Below, piece by piece: positions 8,973 through 17,406 of a DNA stretch of 64,000 nt. A program made the position numbers and the translations under genes. A model generated the notes under the pieces. The model was given only the letters and a program-made list of their open reading frames with translations. It did no database searches and was not told the DNA's origin. Numbering within the stretch: position 1 is the first letter of the stretch; each line of letters starts with the position of its first letter. The DNA comes from Faucicola sp902506225. Lineage in GTDB: Bacteria; Pseudomonadota; Gammaproteobacteria; Pseudomonadales; Moraxellaceae. The DNA is taken from contig LR733345.1 of assembly GCA_902506225.1 (NCBI GenBank), positions 1,922,001 through 1,986,000 of the forward strand, given 5' to 3'.

Positions 8973-9752
8973 TCAATTGGTACTGCGATAAAGCACTACT
9001 TGGTTAAACTGCTTGGCTTCATCCATATCGGGCAAAGTGGTTGTGTTATCCAACGTCGTTACCTTGTGGTAGCGCGGGTGAGCAAAATTTTTGACGCGGC
9101 TATCAGCCACCCAAACCTCATGCGCGTATTGTAAGAACACATCTAATAACGGCAAGTTGGCTTTGTCATACAGCACATCCGCAACCAACAGCACATCGAC
9201 CTTATCCATGCCCAATTGCTGTTTTAACTCAAATAAATTATCTAGCAGCTGAGCCGTTACCCCATTTAATTGCGCATTGGCTTGGCAGCTAGTTAGGCTC
9301 ACGCTATCAATATCACAGCAAATGACTCGTTTGGCACCGGCCATTTTTGCGGCAACACCGACAATTCCCGACCCTGCGCCAAAATCCATTACCACTTTAT
9401 TGCGCACCATCTGTGGCTGCTGCAAAATATACTGCGCCAATACTTGCCCGGACGCCCATGCAAACACCCAATATGGACAATTCTTCCACAGATTTTCTAT
9501 CACCGCTGGCGTCAAATCTTCATGGCAAAAATCTGCATCAATGAGCCATAAATAAAAAGGTTGATTCACCGTAGATAATAACGGCACGTATGTCTTGGCA
9601 AGATTAGCGCTAGGCAACACTTGCTGCAATGCGGTAATCAGTTGATTGAAAACGGTTGATGGGTCAGAAGCATTGGATGGCTTTGAAATTTTATAAGGAG
9701 AAGTTTTATAAGCGGAAGTTTTAGCATCAGTCACGTAAAGATTTCCAATCAT
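8973..9752 (-). CDS. Class I SAM-dependent methyltransferase, ETF-beta lysine methyltransferase (METTL20)-like
   Basis: A 259-residue Rossmann-fold methyltransferase. Motif I is V-M-D-F-G-A-G-S-G-I-V-G (about 138-149), the acidic ribose contact is C-C-D-I-D, and motif IV is L-L-V-A-D-V-L-Y-D. The stretch P-Y-W-V-F-A-W-A-S-G-Q just before motif I matches the ETFBKMT/Nnt1 group, whose members methylate lysines of electron-transfer flavoprotein beta or other proteins. The substrate here is inferred. The first 25 residues are low-complexity (Lys/Thr/Ser), so the true start may lie downstream. It follows folD on the same strand but is separated by a terminator. Confidence 0.7.
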   Translation of the reverse strand: MIGNLYVTDAKTSAYKTSPYKISKPSNASDPSTVFNQLITALQQVLPSANLAKTYVPLLSTVNQPFYLWLIDADFCHEDLTPAVIENLWKNCPYWVFAWASGQVLAQYILQQPQMVRNKVVMDFGAGSGIVGVAAKMAGAKRVICCDIDSVSLTSCQANAQLNGVTAQLLDNLFELKQQLGMDKVDVLLVADVLYDKANLPLLDVFLQYAHEVWVADSRVKNFAHPRYHKVTTLDNTTTLPDMDEAKQFNQVVLYRSTN

Positions 9753-9783
9753 GGTGAAAAAATGAATACAAAAAAATGTACAA

Positions 9784-9814
9784 AAAAAAGGAAGCTTTAA
9801 ACACTTCCTTTTTT
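9784..9814 (-). terminator. Rho-independent terminator after folD
   Basis: An 11-bp stem (9784-9794 with 9804-9814, core GGAAG/CTTCC) flanked by A and T runs on both sides, so it can work on either strand. It lies directly after the folD stop. Confidence 0.85.
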
Positions 9815-9826
9815 AATTCAAACCCA

Positions 9827-10696
9827 TTATTTTGCTGCTGCTTTTTCTGCCGCTTCTACCGTTTGACGGATAAGTGTATTGATGGTCATTGGACCTACGC
9901 CACCTGGCACTGGGGTATAGCTTGAGGCAATAGCTTCGATACCTGTCAGCTCAATATCACCCACGCCACCGCTCGTACCGTCCGCATGGGTGCGCGGATG
10001 AAACCCTGCATCCACCACCACGGCGCCCGATTTAATCCAATCTTTTTTGATAAGTTCTGGTTTGCCGACAGCACCCACCACGATATCCGCTTGTTTGACC
10101 AATTCTGCCAAGTTTTGGGTACGTGAGTGGCAAATGGTCACGGTACAGTTGGCATTTAATAGCATCATAGCCATCGGTTTACCCAAAATCGCGCTACGAC
10201 CCACGACCACCGCATGCTTACCAGCAAGCTCAACGCCGTTTTTTTCCAATAAATACATAATGCCTTGCGGGGTGCAAGAACCATACGCAGGCTCGCCCAT
10301 CGCCATATTGCCAAAGCCCAAACAAGTCACGCCATCCACATCTTTTGCCAGCGCAATGGCATCAAAACAGGCTCGCTCATCAATTTGGCTGGGCACAGGG
10401 TGTTGTAGCAAAATCCCATGCACGTCTGGATTGTTGTTAAGCTCGGCAATTTTTGCCAATAGCTGCTCGGTGGTGGTAGCTTGTGGCATGGCAACTTTTA
10501 ACGAATCCATACCCACACGTTGACAGGCATTGCCTTTCATTTTGACATAAGTTGCGGAGGCAGGATCATCACCCACCAGAATCGTTGCCAAAATCGGCGT
10601 GCGTCCAGAGTCTTGTTTTAACTTGGCAACCCGCTCGGCAAGTTCAGCTTCCATTTGTTTGGCATACGCTTTGCCATCTAACACTGTCGCAGTCAT
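9827..10696 (-). CDS. folD: Bifunctional methylene-THF dehydrogenase / methenyl-THF cyclohydrolase
   Basis: A 289-residue FolD, normal length. Recognisable are the folate-site block (A-T-I-L-V-G-D-D-P-A-S-A-T-Y-V-K-M-K with the catalytic Lys of the Y-x-x-x-K motif), the P-V-P-S-Q loop, the NADP-binding V-V-V-G-R-S-A-I-L-G-K-P, and the C-terminal P-V-P-G-G-V-G-P-M-T. It interconverts 5,10-methylene-THF and 10-formyl-THF in the cytosol, feeding purine synthesis and formyl-Met-tRNA. It links functionally to purU at 52.0 kb, which removes formyl-THF. Single-gene transcription is likely. Confidence 0.97.
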   Translation of the reverse strand: MTATVLDGKAYAKQMEAELAERVAKLKQDSGRTPILATILVGDDPASATYVKMKGNACQRVGMDSLKVAMPQATTTEQLLAKIAELNNNPDVHGILLQHPVPSQIDERACFDAIALAKDVDGVTCLGFGNMAMGEPAYGSCTPQGIMYLLEKNGVELAGKHAVVVGRSAILGKPMAMMLLNANCTVTICHSRTQNLAELVKQADIVVGAVGKPELIKKDWIKSGAVVVDAGFHPRTHADGTSGGVGDIELTGIEAIASSYTPVPGGVGPMTINTLIRQTVEAAEKAAAK

Positions 10697-10873
10697 GGTG
10701 GTTCCTCAATCAATAACGAATCGGTCAACAAAAAGTCGGTTAGCAAAAAATTTGCGTTATTTTAACCGATTTTGCGGTGTGATAACATCCATTGAAAATG
10801 TTTAACCGCTAAATTAGTGCTCAAATACCCTTCACAATCCTTCATTACATCGCTCAAATGGCTAAAAAAGTCC

Positions 10874-10901
10874 TTGCACTTTTAAAAATTTTTGCTATCA
10901 T
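10874..10901 (+). promoter_or_regulatory. Sigma-70 promoter of tRNA-Cys
   Basis: TTGCAC (10874-10879), 16-base spacer, TATCAT (10896-10901), ending 18 bases before the tRNA. Position and spacing fit a stable-RNA promoter. Confidence 0.6.
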
Positions 10902-10919
10902 AGCAAACCTAAATGAAAT

Positions 10920-10993
10920 GGCTGGGTAGCACAGTGGCCATGCATCGGATTGCAAATCCGCGGACGCCGGTTCGATTCCGGCCTCAGCCTCCA
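10920..10993 (+). tRNA. tRNA-Cys (GCA)
   Basis: Cloverleaf of 74 bases including encoded CCA. The acceptor stem GGCTGGG pairs with CTCAGCC; the anticodon arm CGGAT-T-GCA-A-ATCCG gives anticodon GCA; the T arm carries GGTTCGATTCC. The discriminator base is T (U), the normal identity base for tRNA-Cys. Confidence 0.97.
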
Positions 10994-11084
10994 TTTTCAT
11001 TTTGCGGTACTATTATTTTTTTATTATGGGTGTTTTGTTATTATGAGTGAGCGATAAACGCGAAAAAATATCGTAAAAAACTGC

Positions 11085-11112
11085 TTGCAAAGTTAACAAA
11101 ACTGATTATAAT
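11085..11112 (+). promoter_or_regulatory. Sigma-70 promoter of tRNA-Leu
   Basis: TTGCAA (11085-11090), 16-base spacer, TATAAT (11107-11112). It lies 59 bases before the mature tRNA and shows that tRNA-Leu is transcribed separately from tRNA-Cys. Confidence 0.65.
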
Positions 11113-11171
11113 AGCACCCACTTCTGACACAGACACCACACGACGCCAAGCGTCAGTGCTGTGACTACCCT

Positions 11172-11258
11172 GCCCGGGTGGTGAAATTGGTAGACACAAG
11201 GGATTTAAAATCCCTCGCTCTTACGAGCGTGCCGGTTCAAGTCCGGCCCCGGGCACCA
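11172..11258 (+). tRNA. tRNA-Leu (TAA)
   Basis: A class II tRNA of 87 bases with encoded CCA. The acceptor GCCCGGG pairs with CCCGGGC; the anticodon stem AGGGA/TCCCT encloses TTTAAAA, giving anticodon TAA; a long variable arm (CTCGCTCTTACGAGCG) follows, as in leucine tRNAs. The discriminator is A. Confidence 0.97.
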
Positions 11259-11264
11259 TTGATT

Positions 11265-11294
11265 AAGCCTAAACTTTTACGTTTAGGCTTTTTT
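11265..11294 (+). terminator. Rho-independent terminator after tRNA-Leu
   Basis: A 10-bp perfect stem (11265-11274 with 11281-11290) with a six-base loop, followed by T to 11294. It starts six bases after the CCA end. Confidence 0.9.
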
Positions 11295-11349
11295 GTTGCT
11301 GGTTATTTTTTAACTTTTACTTATTGTGTTTCAAATAATGTCTCGCTGC

Positions 11350-13122
11350 CTAAGTTAACGGCACCACTCTCATCACTTCTTCAAACGTCGTCACCCCTTC
11401 AGCAATTTTTTTCGCGCCTGCCAGTCTTAACGGCTGCAACCCATCTTGGTAGGCTTTTTGCGCGATTTGCGACAAGTCAGCGCCTTCGCTAATCAATTTT
11501 TTAAGCGCATTACTGAGCACCATGATTTCATACAACCCCACTCGCCCGAGATAACCAGTGTTACGGCAATGTTCACAGCCAACGGCATGATTGATGGTAT
11601 CTGGGGCGGCGGCTGTCCAAGGACTGACTAACGCCTGCCAAGTCTGCTGCTCAATGTCATTCATGGGCTTATTGGATTTGCAATGTGGGCAAAGGGTACG
11701 CACCAAACGCTGTGCCATGATGCCCAAGATGGTCGCTGAGGTTAAAAACGGCGCAACGCCCAAATCATGCAGCCTTGTTAACGAACTGGGTGCATCATTG
11801 GTATGTAAGGTCGATAACACCAAGTGCCCAGTCAGCGAGGCTTGTACTGCCATTTCTGCGGTTTCGGTATCGCGAATCTCGCCAATCATGATGATATCGG
11901 GGTCTTGACGCATCAACGAGCGAATACCGTCAGCAAAGGTCAAATCAATATTGTTTTGAATTTGCATTTGGTTAAACGATGGCTCCACCATCTCAATGGG
12001 GTCTTCGATGGTACAGACATTGACTTCTTCTGTCGCCAGTTTTTTGAGGGTGCTGTACAGCGTCGTGGTTTTACCCGAGCCTGTCGGACCTGTGACCAAA
12101 ATAATGCCATTGGCTTTACCGGTCATGTCATCCCATTTTTGCAAATCCCGCCCTGTCAGCCCCAATTGCTCAAAAGAGCGCACCAGTACTTCTGGGTCGA
12201 ATACTCGCATCACCAATTTTTCGCCAAACGCAGTCGGCAGCGTCGATAAGCGCAGCTCAGTTTCTTGACCTTTGGGGGTACGGGTTTTGAGCCGTCCGTC
12301 TTGCGGTTTACGTTTTTCAGCGACATTGAGTCTTGCTAAAATTTTTATCCGAGCCACTACCGCGGTCATAATCCCAGTCGGCATTTGATAAACGGTATGT
12401 AAAATACCATCGATACGAAAACGCACGTTGCTTTTATCTCGGCGCGGCTCTAAGTGAATATCACTGGCACGTTGGTCAAAAGCGTACTGTAATAACCAAT
12501 CGACAATTTTGACGATGTGTTGGTCATTGGCATCGGGATTTTCAATATTGGCGGCATTGCCCAGTTGTAATAACGCTTCGACATTGGTGATATCGGCATC
12601 CGCGCGTTTTTGCTGATGGTTTGCCCCCGCAATGGCTTTAGTCACTTGATAAAATTCTTGGCGATAGCGGTTGATTTGTTCGGGACTGATTAATACGGTT
12701 TTGATTTTTTTGGGCGACACGATATGCGCAATATTGAGCTGCCAATCTTGATAAAATGGCTGGTCAGTACCGATTTCCACCGTATCTTGGGTGACGGCGA
12801 CTGGCAAAATGTGCTGCGAGCGCGCATATTCAAATGACATAATCGATGTCACTGAGGGCACATCGGTTTTCAGCGGGTCAATACGTACATAATCAATGCC
12901 GGCTTTTTGTGCCAACCAGCGATTAAGCTGGTCCAGACTGAGCGCCATGTGCGTGGTTTTATCGACCAGATGAAAGCCTGCAATCACTTGCAAGGGATGC
13001 AAGGTTTTGCGGTTATGGGTCATCACCAAATTATAATCACGTTGGTCAATGATGCCATCTTTTAGCAGTTCATCAAGACACCAACGGGTATCAATTATCA
13101 TTGAAAAAGCATTGGAGAGCAT
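11350..13122 (-). CDS. PilB/GspE-family secretion or pilus assembly ATPase
   Basis: A 590-residue type II secretion / type IV pilus ATPase. After an N-terminal MshEN-like domain come the N2 domain, Walker A G-P-T-G-S-G-K-T (345-352), the Asp box (I-E-D-P-I-E), Walker B (I-M-I-G-E-I-R-D), the His box (S-T-L-H-T-N-D) and a zinc site C-P-H-C ... C-E-H-C. Such hexamers power pseudopilus or pilus extension at the inner-membrane face. The ATG at 13122 has GGA upstream; the frame is open to a TTG at 13158 with no ribosome site. No pilC, pilD or gsp genes are adjacent, so whether it serves pili or type II secretion cannot be told from context. Confidence 0.85.
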   Translation of the reverse strand: MLSNAFSMIIDTRWCLDELLKDGIIDQRDYNLVMTHNRKTLHPLQVIAGFHLVDKTTHMALSLDQLNRWLAQKAGIDYVRIDPLKTDVPSVTSIMSFEYARSQHILPVAVTQDTVEIGTDQPFYQDWQLNIAHIVSPKKIKTVLISPEQINRYRQEFYQVTKAIAGANHQQKRADADITNVEALLQLGNAANIENPDANDQHIVKIVDWLLQYAFDQRASDIHLEPRRDKSNVRFRIDGILHTVYQMPTGIMTAVVARIKILARLNVAEKRKPQDGRLKTRTPKGQETELRLSTLPTAFGEKLVMRVFDPEVLVRSFEQLGLTGRDLQKWDDMTGKANGIILVTGPTGSGKTTTLYSTLKKLATEEVNVCTIEDPIEMVEPSFNQMQIQNNIDLTFADGIRSLMRQDPDIIMIGEIRDTETAEMAVQASLTGHLVLSTLHTNDAPSSLTRLHDLGVAPFLTSATILGIMAQRLVRTLCPHCKSNKPMNDIEQQTWQALVSPWTAAAPDTINHAVGCEHCRNTGYLGRVGLYEIMVLSNALKKLISEGADLSQIAQKAYQDGLQPLRLAGAKKIAEGVTTFEEVMRVVPLT

Positions 13123-13336
13123 AGGGTTTCCAAAACGATTGCGCCCATAGAATAGCAATTAGGGACAATTAGGGGCAATCGGGTTAAAGGATTAAAATTA
13201 TCATAAAAATGAGTAAAATAAATCACCACGCTATCCATCGGTATGGCTGGGCAACCTATATCGACAATGACAATATAGTATCAACAATAGTATCGACCAC
13301 ATGGTATCCACAATATGAGCAAAAATGTAAGGGCGA

Positions 13337-14806
13337 TTACTGGTATAGTCCTTTGCCATCAAATCGGTGCAACCGCAAAAAATACAGCCCAGATAAAATC
13401 GTCATGATACCCAATATGATAAAACTGTATGAAAACGCGGTTTGCATCTGTGCCAGCGAGGCGCGAGCGGGCGTCAGTAAATGTAACAGCATCGCCCCAA
13501 AGCCAATCCCAAAACTAATCGCCAATTGCTGATTGACGGATAATAAACTATTGCCACTACTGGTTTGACTTGGGCGAAGCCGTGCGATACTGATGGTGTT
13601 CATCGTGCTAAATTGTAGCGAATTACACGCCCCCATAAAAGTCAAAAATGGCACACTTAGCCAAATCGGCGTGGTTTGATTGAGTTGTGATAGCAGCATG
13701 ATATTAACGCCTATCAACAAGGTGTTGCCCACCAATGTTCTACGATAGCCAAATCGCTTCACAATACGCGTGACCAGCGGCTTGGTTAACAGCGCGCCCA
13801 CCGCAATCGGTGCCAACATCCAACCCGCTTGTGACGGCGAATAGCCCAGCACCACTTGTAGCAGTAGCGGCAGTAAAAAAGGAATCGCACTCATCCCCAA
13901 ACGGGTTAGCAAATTGCCAACGATGCCCACGCGAAAGGTACGCACTTGAAACAAATCCAAGCCAAATAGCGGTTGTTGTCCATTACGCGATTCTGAGTAT
14001 TTGGCGTGATAATAATAGCCAATAAGCAGCATAATCGCCAATAAAGCAACCATCACGGGAAAAACCGCTGAAGCCAGATTATCGGCATGAATGTTATTGG
14101 CAAATTCGAGCGCAAAGGTAAAGCTTGCCATCGCGCCACCGAACAGCAAAAATCCAAGCAAATCCATGCTAGGATTGCGCTGTAGATAGTTGGGCATCAG
14201 TTTCCACCCTGCCCACATCCCCAATGCCCCCATGGGAATATTAATCAAAAAAATCCAATGCCAGCTTGCAAGCTCCACCAAATACCCCCCGACCAAAGGT
14301 CCAATCACGGGCGCAATCATCGCAGGCATCACCGCATAATTCATCACCGACAGCAGACGCTCTCGTGGATAGCTTTTAATCAGCGTTAACTTGCCCACAG
14401 GCATGAGCATCGCACCGCCCAATCCTTGCACCACACGAGAAAAAATTAGGCTATTGAGTGTTGGTGACATCGCACACATCATCGAGCCTGCGGTAAACAC
14501 GCCAATCGCCACCATAAAGGTGGTCTTAGTGCCATACTTATCGGCAATAAAACCACTAATCGGGGTAAAAATTGCCAAAGTGAGCGCATAGCTAATCACT
14601 GTCCACTGCATTGATAACGCAGGCTGATTTAAATCATGCGCCATCGCAGGCAAAGCGGTATTGAGCACCGTTGAGTCTAAGATTTGCATAAACAAAGCGA
14701 TTGCCACCACGATTGGCAAATATTTGGTTTGCGTGGGGGTCAAGGGCGCTATAGCAAATACGTCATGCTGTGGCTTTTTGTCTTCGGTAATGATGGAATT
14801 TGGCAT
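13337..14806 (-). CDS. MFS drug exporter, DHA2 (EmrB/QacA) family
   Basis: A 489-residue permease with 14 predicted membrane segments, the size and topology of the DHA2 drug:H+ antiporters. The first helix carries L-D-S-T-V-L-N-T-A-L-P, the DHA2 signature with the membrane Asp. Motif A-like G-F-I-A-D-K-Y-G-T-K follows helix 2, and antiporter motif C appears as A-P-V-I-G-P-L-V-G-G-Y-L. It would export hydrophobic or cationic compounds using the proton gradient. No emrA or tolC partner is adjacent, and no regulator is nearby, so the substrate is unknown. Confidence 0.88.
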   Translation of the reverse strand: MPNSIITEDKKPQHDVFAIAPLTPTQTKYLPIVVAIALFMQILDSTVLNTALPAMAHDLNQPALSMQWTVISYALTLAIFTPISGFIADKYGTKTTFMVAIGVFTAGSMMCAMSPTLNSLIFSRVVQGLGGAMLMPVGKLTLIKSYPRERLLSVMNYAVMPAMIAPVIGPLVGGYLVELASWHWIFLINIPMGALGMWAGWKLMPNYLQRNPSMDLLGFLLFGGAMASFTFALEFANNIHADNLASAVFPVMVALLAIMLLIGYYYHAKYSESRNGQQPLFGLDLFQVRTFRVGIVGNLLTRLGMSAIPFLLPLLLQVVLGYSPSQAGWMLAPIAVGALLTKPLVTRIVKRFGYRRTLVGNTLLIGVNIMLLSQLNQTTPIWLSVPFLTFMGACNSLQFSTMNTISIARLRPSQTSSGNSLLSVNQQLAISFGIGFGAMLLHLLTPARASLAQMQTAFSYSFIILGIMTILSGLYFLRLHRFDGKGLYQ

Positions 14807-14886
14807 GGTTAACTTTTAACAATGGCTAAGGGGGCTGTAGTGAAGTGCATGTAATCAAGTAGCTATATAAGTGCTTGTTATAAAAT

Positions 14887-14927
14887 CACTAGGGTTAAAT
14901 GACTAGGGTTAAATGACTAGGATAAAT
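14887..14927. repeat. Short tandem repeat, 14 bp x about 3
   Basis: Units CACTAGGGTTAAAT, GACTAGGGTTAAAT and a shortened GACTAGGATAAAT lie head to tail in the 200-base gap upstream of the DHA2 exporter and downstream of yejF. The minus-strand copy would lie in the 3' or promoter region between them. Probably slippage-derived. Confidence 0.8.
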
Positions 14928-15006
14928 TGGCTATAACCAAGCAAACTTAGGTAACAACGTTTTTCACGATAATTGTTGGCTTTCTAATGTTTTGACAGCA
15001 AACCAT

Positions 15007-16653
15007 CTAGTTTTCACTGCTGTGCGCAATTAGGGCAGTCACATAATGATTTTGTGGTCGGCTGAAGATATTGTCTGTCGTATCATACGCTTGTATTTCG
15101 CCATTTTTCAATACCAGTATCGTTTGGCACAATGCCTTAACCACCTGCAAATCATGGCTGATAAAAATATAGCTTAAGCCAAATTTTGCTTGAATATCTC
15201 GCAATAACTCGACCATTGCCACTTGGGTGCTGCTATCAAGCGCCGATGTGGGCTCATCGAGTAACAAAATTTTGGGTTTCATCACCAATGCCCGCGCGAG
15301 TGCCACCCGCTGACGCTGACCGCCTGAAAGCTCATGCGGATAACGACTGACAAAATCTCGTGGCAACCGCACCGTCTCTAAGGCGGCTAACACGGCTTTT
15401 TCACGCGCCGTTTTTGCCATCCCTTGAATGGTTAGCCCTTCTTCAATTATCTCAAACACACTAAATCGTGGATTGATACTGGCATACGGGTCTTGAAATA
15501 CCATTTGAATATCTGAGCGATACGGCAAAAAGGCTTTATTCGACAACGCTAAAACGTCCGCCATATGAGCATTGGCTGACAGCAAAATCTGACCTTGCAC
15601 CTTGGCAGCATTCGCCAATAATTTGATGAGTGCCAAAGCCGTGGTGGTTTTGCCAGACCCAGACTCGCCCACTATACCCAAGGATTGCCCCTGCGCAAGG
15701 GTCAAATTTAACCCTTTGACCGCCTCAAACCATTGGGTGGTTTGACCCAATATATTGTTTTTTTGGGGGAAAGCGATGGTTAACTGCTTAACTTCCAAAA
15801 CGCTGGGTGAATTGTCAATGATTGGCAAGCTTTGTCCAAAATCTTGATAAATCAATGAGCGAGTATAATCCTGCTGCGGATGGTCAAAAATTGCTTGGGT
15901 CGCTCCCTGCTCCATGACCTTGCCTTGCTGCATGACGATGAGATTGTCGCTGTAGCGTTTGACAAGGTTTAAATCATGGCTAATTAAAATCATCGCCATG
16001 CCCCGTTCATTTTTTAGCCGATGCAGTAACCGCAAAATCTCATGGCGTAAAGTCACATCTAGTGCGGTGGTTGGCTCGTCTGCGATAATAATGTCAGGGT
16101 CTTGCGCAAGTACCATCGCTATCATGATACGCTGTCGTTGTCCCCCCGAGAGCTCATGCGGATAGCGCGCAAGTTTGCTTTCAGGGTTGGCAATGTTGAC
16201 TTGGGAAAGCAGCGCTAGGGTACGCTGTCGCCAGTGTTTTTTTGCCACGCCAGCTAAACTTAACGATTCGGCGATTTGTTTGCCCACTGTGTGCAAGGGG
16301 TTTAAGGCGGTCATCGGCTCTTGAAAAATCATGCCGATGCGTTTGCCACGGATTTGGCGGAAAATATTTTCGTTTTGCTTTCTGCTTTTGGAATAAGTGC
16401 TTAGGCTATCGTTTTCAATGGGTAAGTTGATGGTTTTGTCACTTTGGCTGTCTGTTAAATGGGCTTGTCCTGTTATGCTTAGGCTATTTGGTAAAAGTCC
16501 GAGTAAAGCAAGGCTTGAGATGGATTTACCGGAACCAGATTCACCGACGATGGCGAGCGTTTCGCCTGTGTGAAGGGTGTAAGATAGGTTATCGACCAGC
16601 GTTTGGGTGGCGGATTCGATGGTTAGGTTTTCGACTTTGAGTAACTCGCTCAT
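15007..16653 (-). CDS. yejF: Peptide ABC transporter, fused ATP-binding protein (YejF)
   Basis: A 548-residue protein with two ABC ATPase domains in tandem. Each has Walker A (G-E-S-G-S-G-K-S and G-E-S-G-S-G-K-T), the signature L-S-G-G-Q-R-Q-R, and Walker B with D-E-P-T. The fused double-ATPase form is that of YejF, which energises uptake of peptides such as microcin C through YejB/YejE. Its partners yejE, yejB and yejA lie upstream on the same strand, but a vapBC module on the opposite strand separates yejF from yejE by 750 bases. Its ATG overlaps the stop of a 24-codon ORF by four bases, which suggests coupled translation. Confidence 0.93.
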   Translation of the reverse strand: MSELLKVENLTIESATQTLVDNLSYTLHTGETLAIVGESGSGKSISSLALLGLLPNSLSITGQAHLTDSQSDKTINLPIENDSLSTYSKSRKQNENIFRQIRGKRIGMIFQEPMTALNPLHTVGKQIAESLSLAGVAKKHWRQRTLALLSQVNIANPESKLARYPHELSGGQRQRIMIAMVLAQDPDIIIADEPTTALDVTLRHEILRLLHRLKNERGMAMILISHDLNLVKRYSDNLIVMQQGKVMEQGATQAIFDHPQQDYTRSLIYQDFGQSLPIIDNSPSVLEVKQLTIAFPQKNNILGQTTQWFEAVKGLNLTLAQGQSLGIVGESGSGKTTTALALIKLLANAAKVQGQILLSANAHMADVLALSNKAFLPYRSDIQMVFQDPYASINPRFSVFEIIEEGLTIQGMAKTAREKAVLAALETVRLPRDFVSRYPHELSGGQRQRVALARALVMKPKILLLDEPTSALDSSTQVAMVELLRDIQAKFGLSYIFISHDLQVVKALCQTILVLKNGEIQAYDTTDNIFSRPQNHYVTALIAHSSEN

Positions 16654-16724
16654 TTATCATTTCCTTGAATGGTCGAACTTTTATCCGTATGCACGAGCGT
16701 CCCCGCCACAAAACCTGAACTCAT
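16650..16724 (-). CDS. Possible 24-residue leader ORF coupled to yejF
   Basis: ATG at 16724, preceded by AAAGGA with six-base spacing, reads 24 codons and ends at a TGA that overlaps the yejF ATG (ATGA). The peptide begins M-S-S-G-F-V-A-G-T-L and has no recognised match. The good ribosome site and the four-base overlap argue for translation. It could be a leader that lets ribosomes reach yejF, or what remains of the original yejE-yejF junction after vapBC entered. It could also be chance. Confidence 0.35.
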   Translation of the reverse strand: MSSGFVAGTLVHTDKSSTIQGNDK

Positions 16725-16753
16725 ATTTTTATCCTTTTAACTATTTATTAAAA

Positions 16754-16781
16754 TGTGTATAATATCAAAGAATCATACACA
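16754..16781 (+). promoter_or_regulatory. vapBC promoter and probable VapB operator palindrome
   Basis: A perfect TATAAT -10 box (16758-16763) lies inside an inverted repeat, TGTGTAT (16754-16760) and ATACACA (16775-16781), 14 bases between arms. Ribbon-helix-helix antitoxins usually repress by binding such palindromes over their own promoter, so this is the likely autoregulatory site. No clear -35 hexamer is seen. Confidence 0.65.
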
Positions 16782-16794
16782 AAGGCGAAATGAT

Positions 16795-16998
16795 ATGCGA
16801 ACTAACATCATAATAGATGACAATCTAATGCAACAGACCCTACAAGCCACAGGTATTAAAACTAAAAAAGAAGCCGTCGAACAAGGGCTAAAGCTACTCT
16901 TGCAAAAAAGCCAACAACAAAAAATCCGTGACTTACGGGGCAAACTGCATTGGGAAGGCGACTTAGCCGAGATGCGTAAAACAGGTGTTGAAACGTGA
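16795..16998 (+). CDS. vapB: VapB-type antitoxin, ribbon-helix-helix
   Basis: A 67-residue antitoxin. The N-terminal strand R-T-N-I-I-I-D-D (2-9) and the following helices with T-K-K-E-A-V-E-Q-G-L-K-L-L-L form a ribbon-helix-helix DNA-binding domain of the VapB/DUF2191 kind. The C-terminal R-G-K-L-H-W-E-G-D-L-A-E-M-R is the region that wraps the VapC active site. The ATG at 16795 follows AAAGG and is preferred over the frame's earlier ATG at 16753, which overlaps the -10 box. Its stop overlaps the vapC start by four bases. It lies in a foreign position, on the opposite strand inside the yej gene set. Confidence 0.92.
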   Translation: MRTNIIIDDNLMQQTLQATGIKTKKEAVEQGLKLLLQKSQQQKIRDLRGKLHWEGDLAEMRKTGVET

Positions 16999-17405
16999 AC
17001 TTGCCTATCATCGCTGATACTAGTGTTTGGATAGACTATTTTAACGGTCATTCAACACCTCACACCGATTTTTTGGACACGCAACTTGAGGCAAGTAATG
17101 TGGCGATTTTTGATGTGATTTTGATGGAAATTTTGCAAGGTTTTCGCCTTGATACAGACTACAATCAAGCCAAAAATGCCCTTGATAGTTTATTATGTTA
17201 CGATATTTTAAACCAACAAAATGCGATTAAATACGCTGATTATTACCGCCAATTACGCAAACAAGGCATTACCATTCGTAAAGCCAATGATGTGATGATT
17301 GCTAGTTTTTGCGTTGAACATCAATTACCCCTGTTATTTTGCGATAGGGATTTTATTCCGTTTACTCAGCATTTTGGGTTGATTTCTGCATTGAATTTTA
17401 GTTAA
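16995..17405 (+). CDS. vapC: VapC-type toxin, PIN-domain ribonuclease
   Basis: A 136-residue PIN-domain protein. The acidic metal-binding residues are D8 (I-A-D-T-S-V-W-I-D), E45 (L-M-E-I-L-Q-G-F), D99 (A-N-D-V-M-I-A) and D117 (F-C-D-R-D-F). PIN toxins cut tRNA or rRNA when the antitoxin is lost; the target here is unknown. The start is GTG at 16995, overlapping the vapB stop. The stop lies one base from the stop of yejE, which is convergent, with no terminator between them. Confidence 0.93.
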   Translation: MNLPIIADTSVWIDYFNGHSTPHTDFLDTQLEASNVAIFDVILMEILQGFRLDTDYNQAKNALDSLLCYDILNQQNAIKYADYYRQLRKQGITIRKANDVMIASFCVEHQLPLLFCDRDFIPFTQHFGLISALNFS

Positions 17406-17406
17406 T

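Noticed and set aside
11178..11492. ORF running out of tRNA-Leu
   Set aside because: Its first third is the tRNA itself, and the rest crosses a terminator and the antisense end of the PilB-like gene.
13209..13532. Plus-strand ORF between the PilB-like gene and the exporter
   Set aside because: It overlaps the end of the DHA2 gene in antisense and has no ribosome site or domain-like composition.
16773..17051. Minus-strand ORF across vapB
   Set aside because: Antisense of a well-supported antitoxin gene, with no ribosome site.
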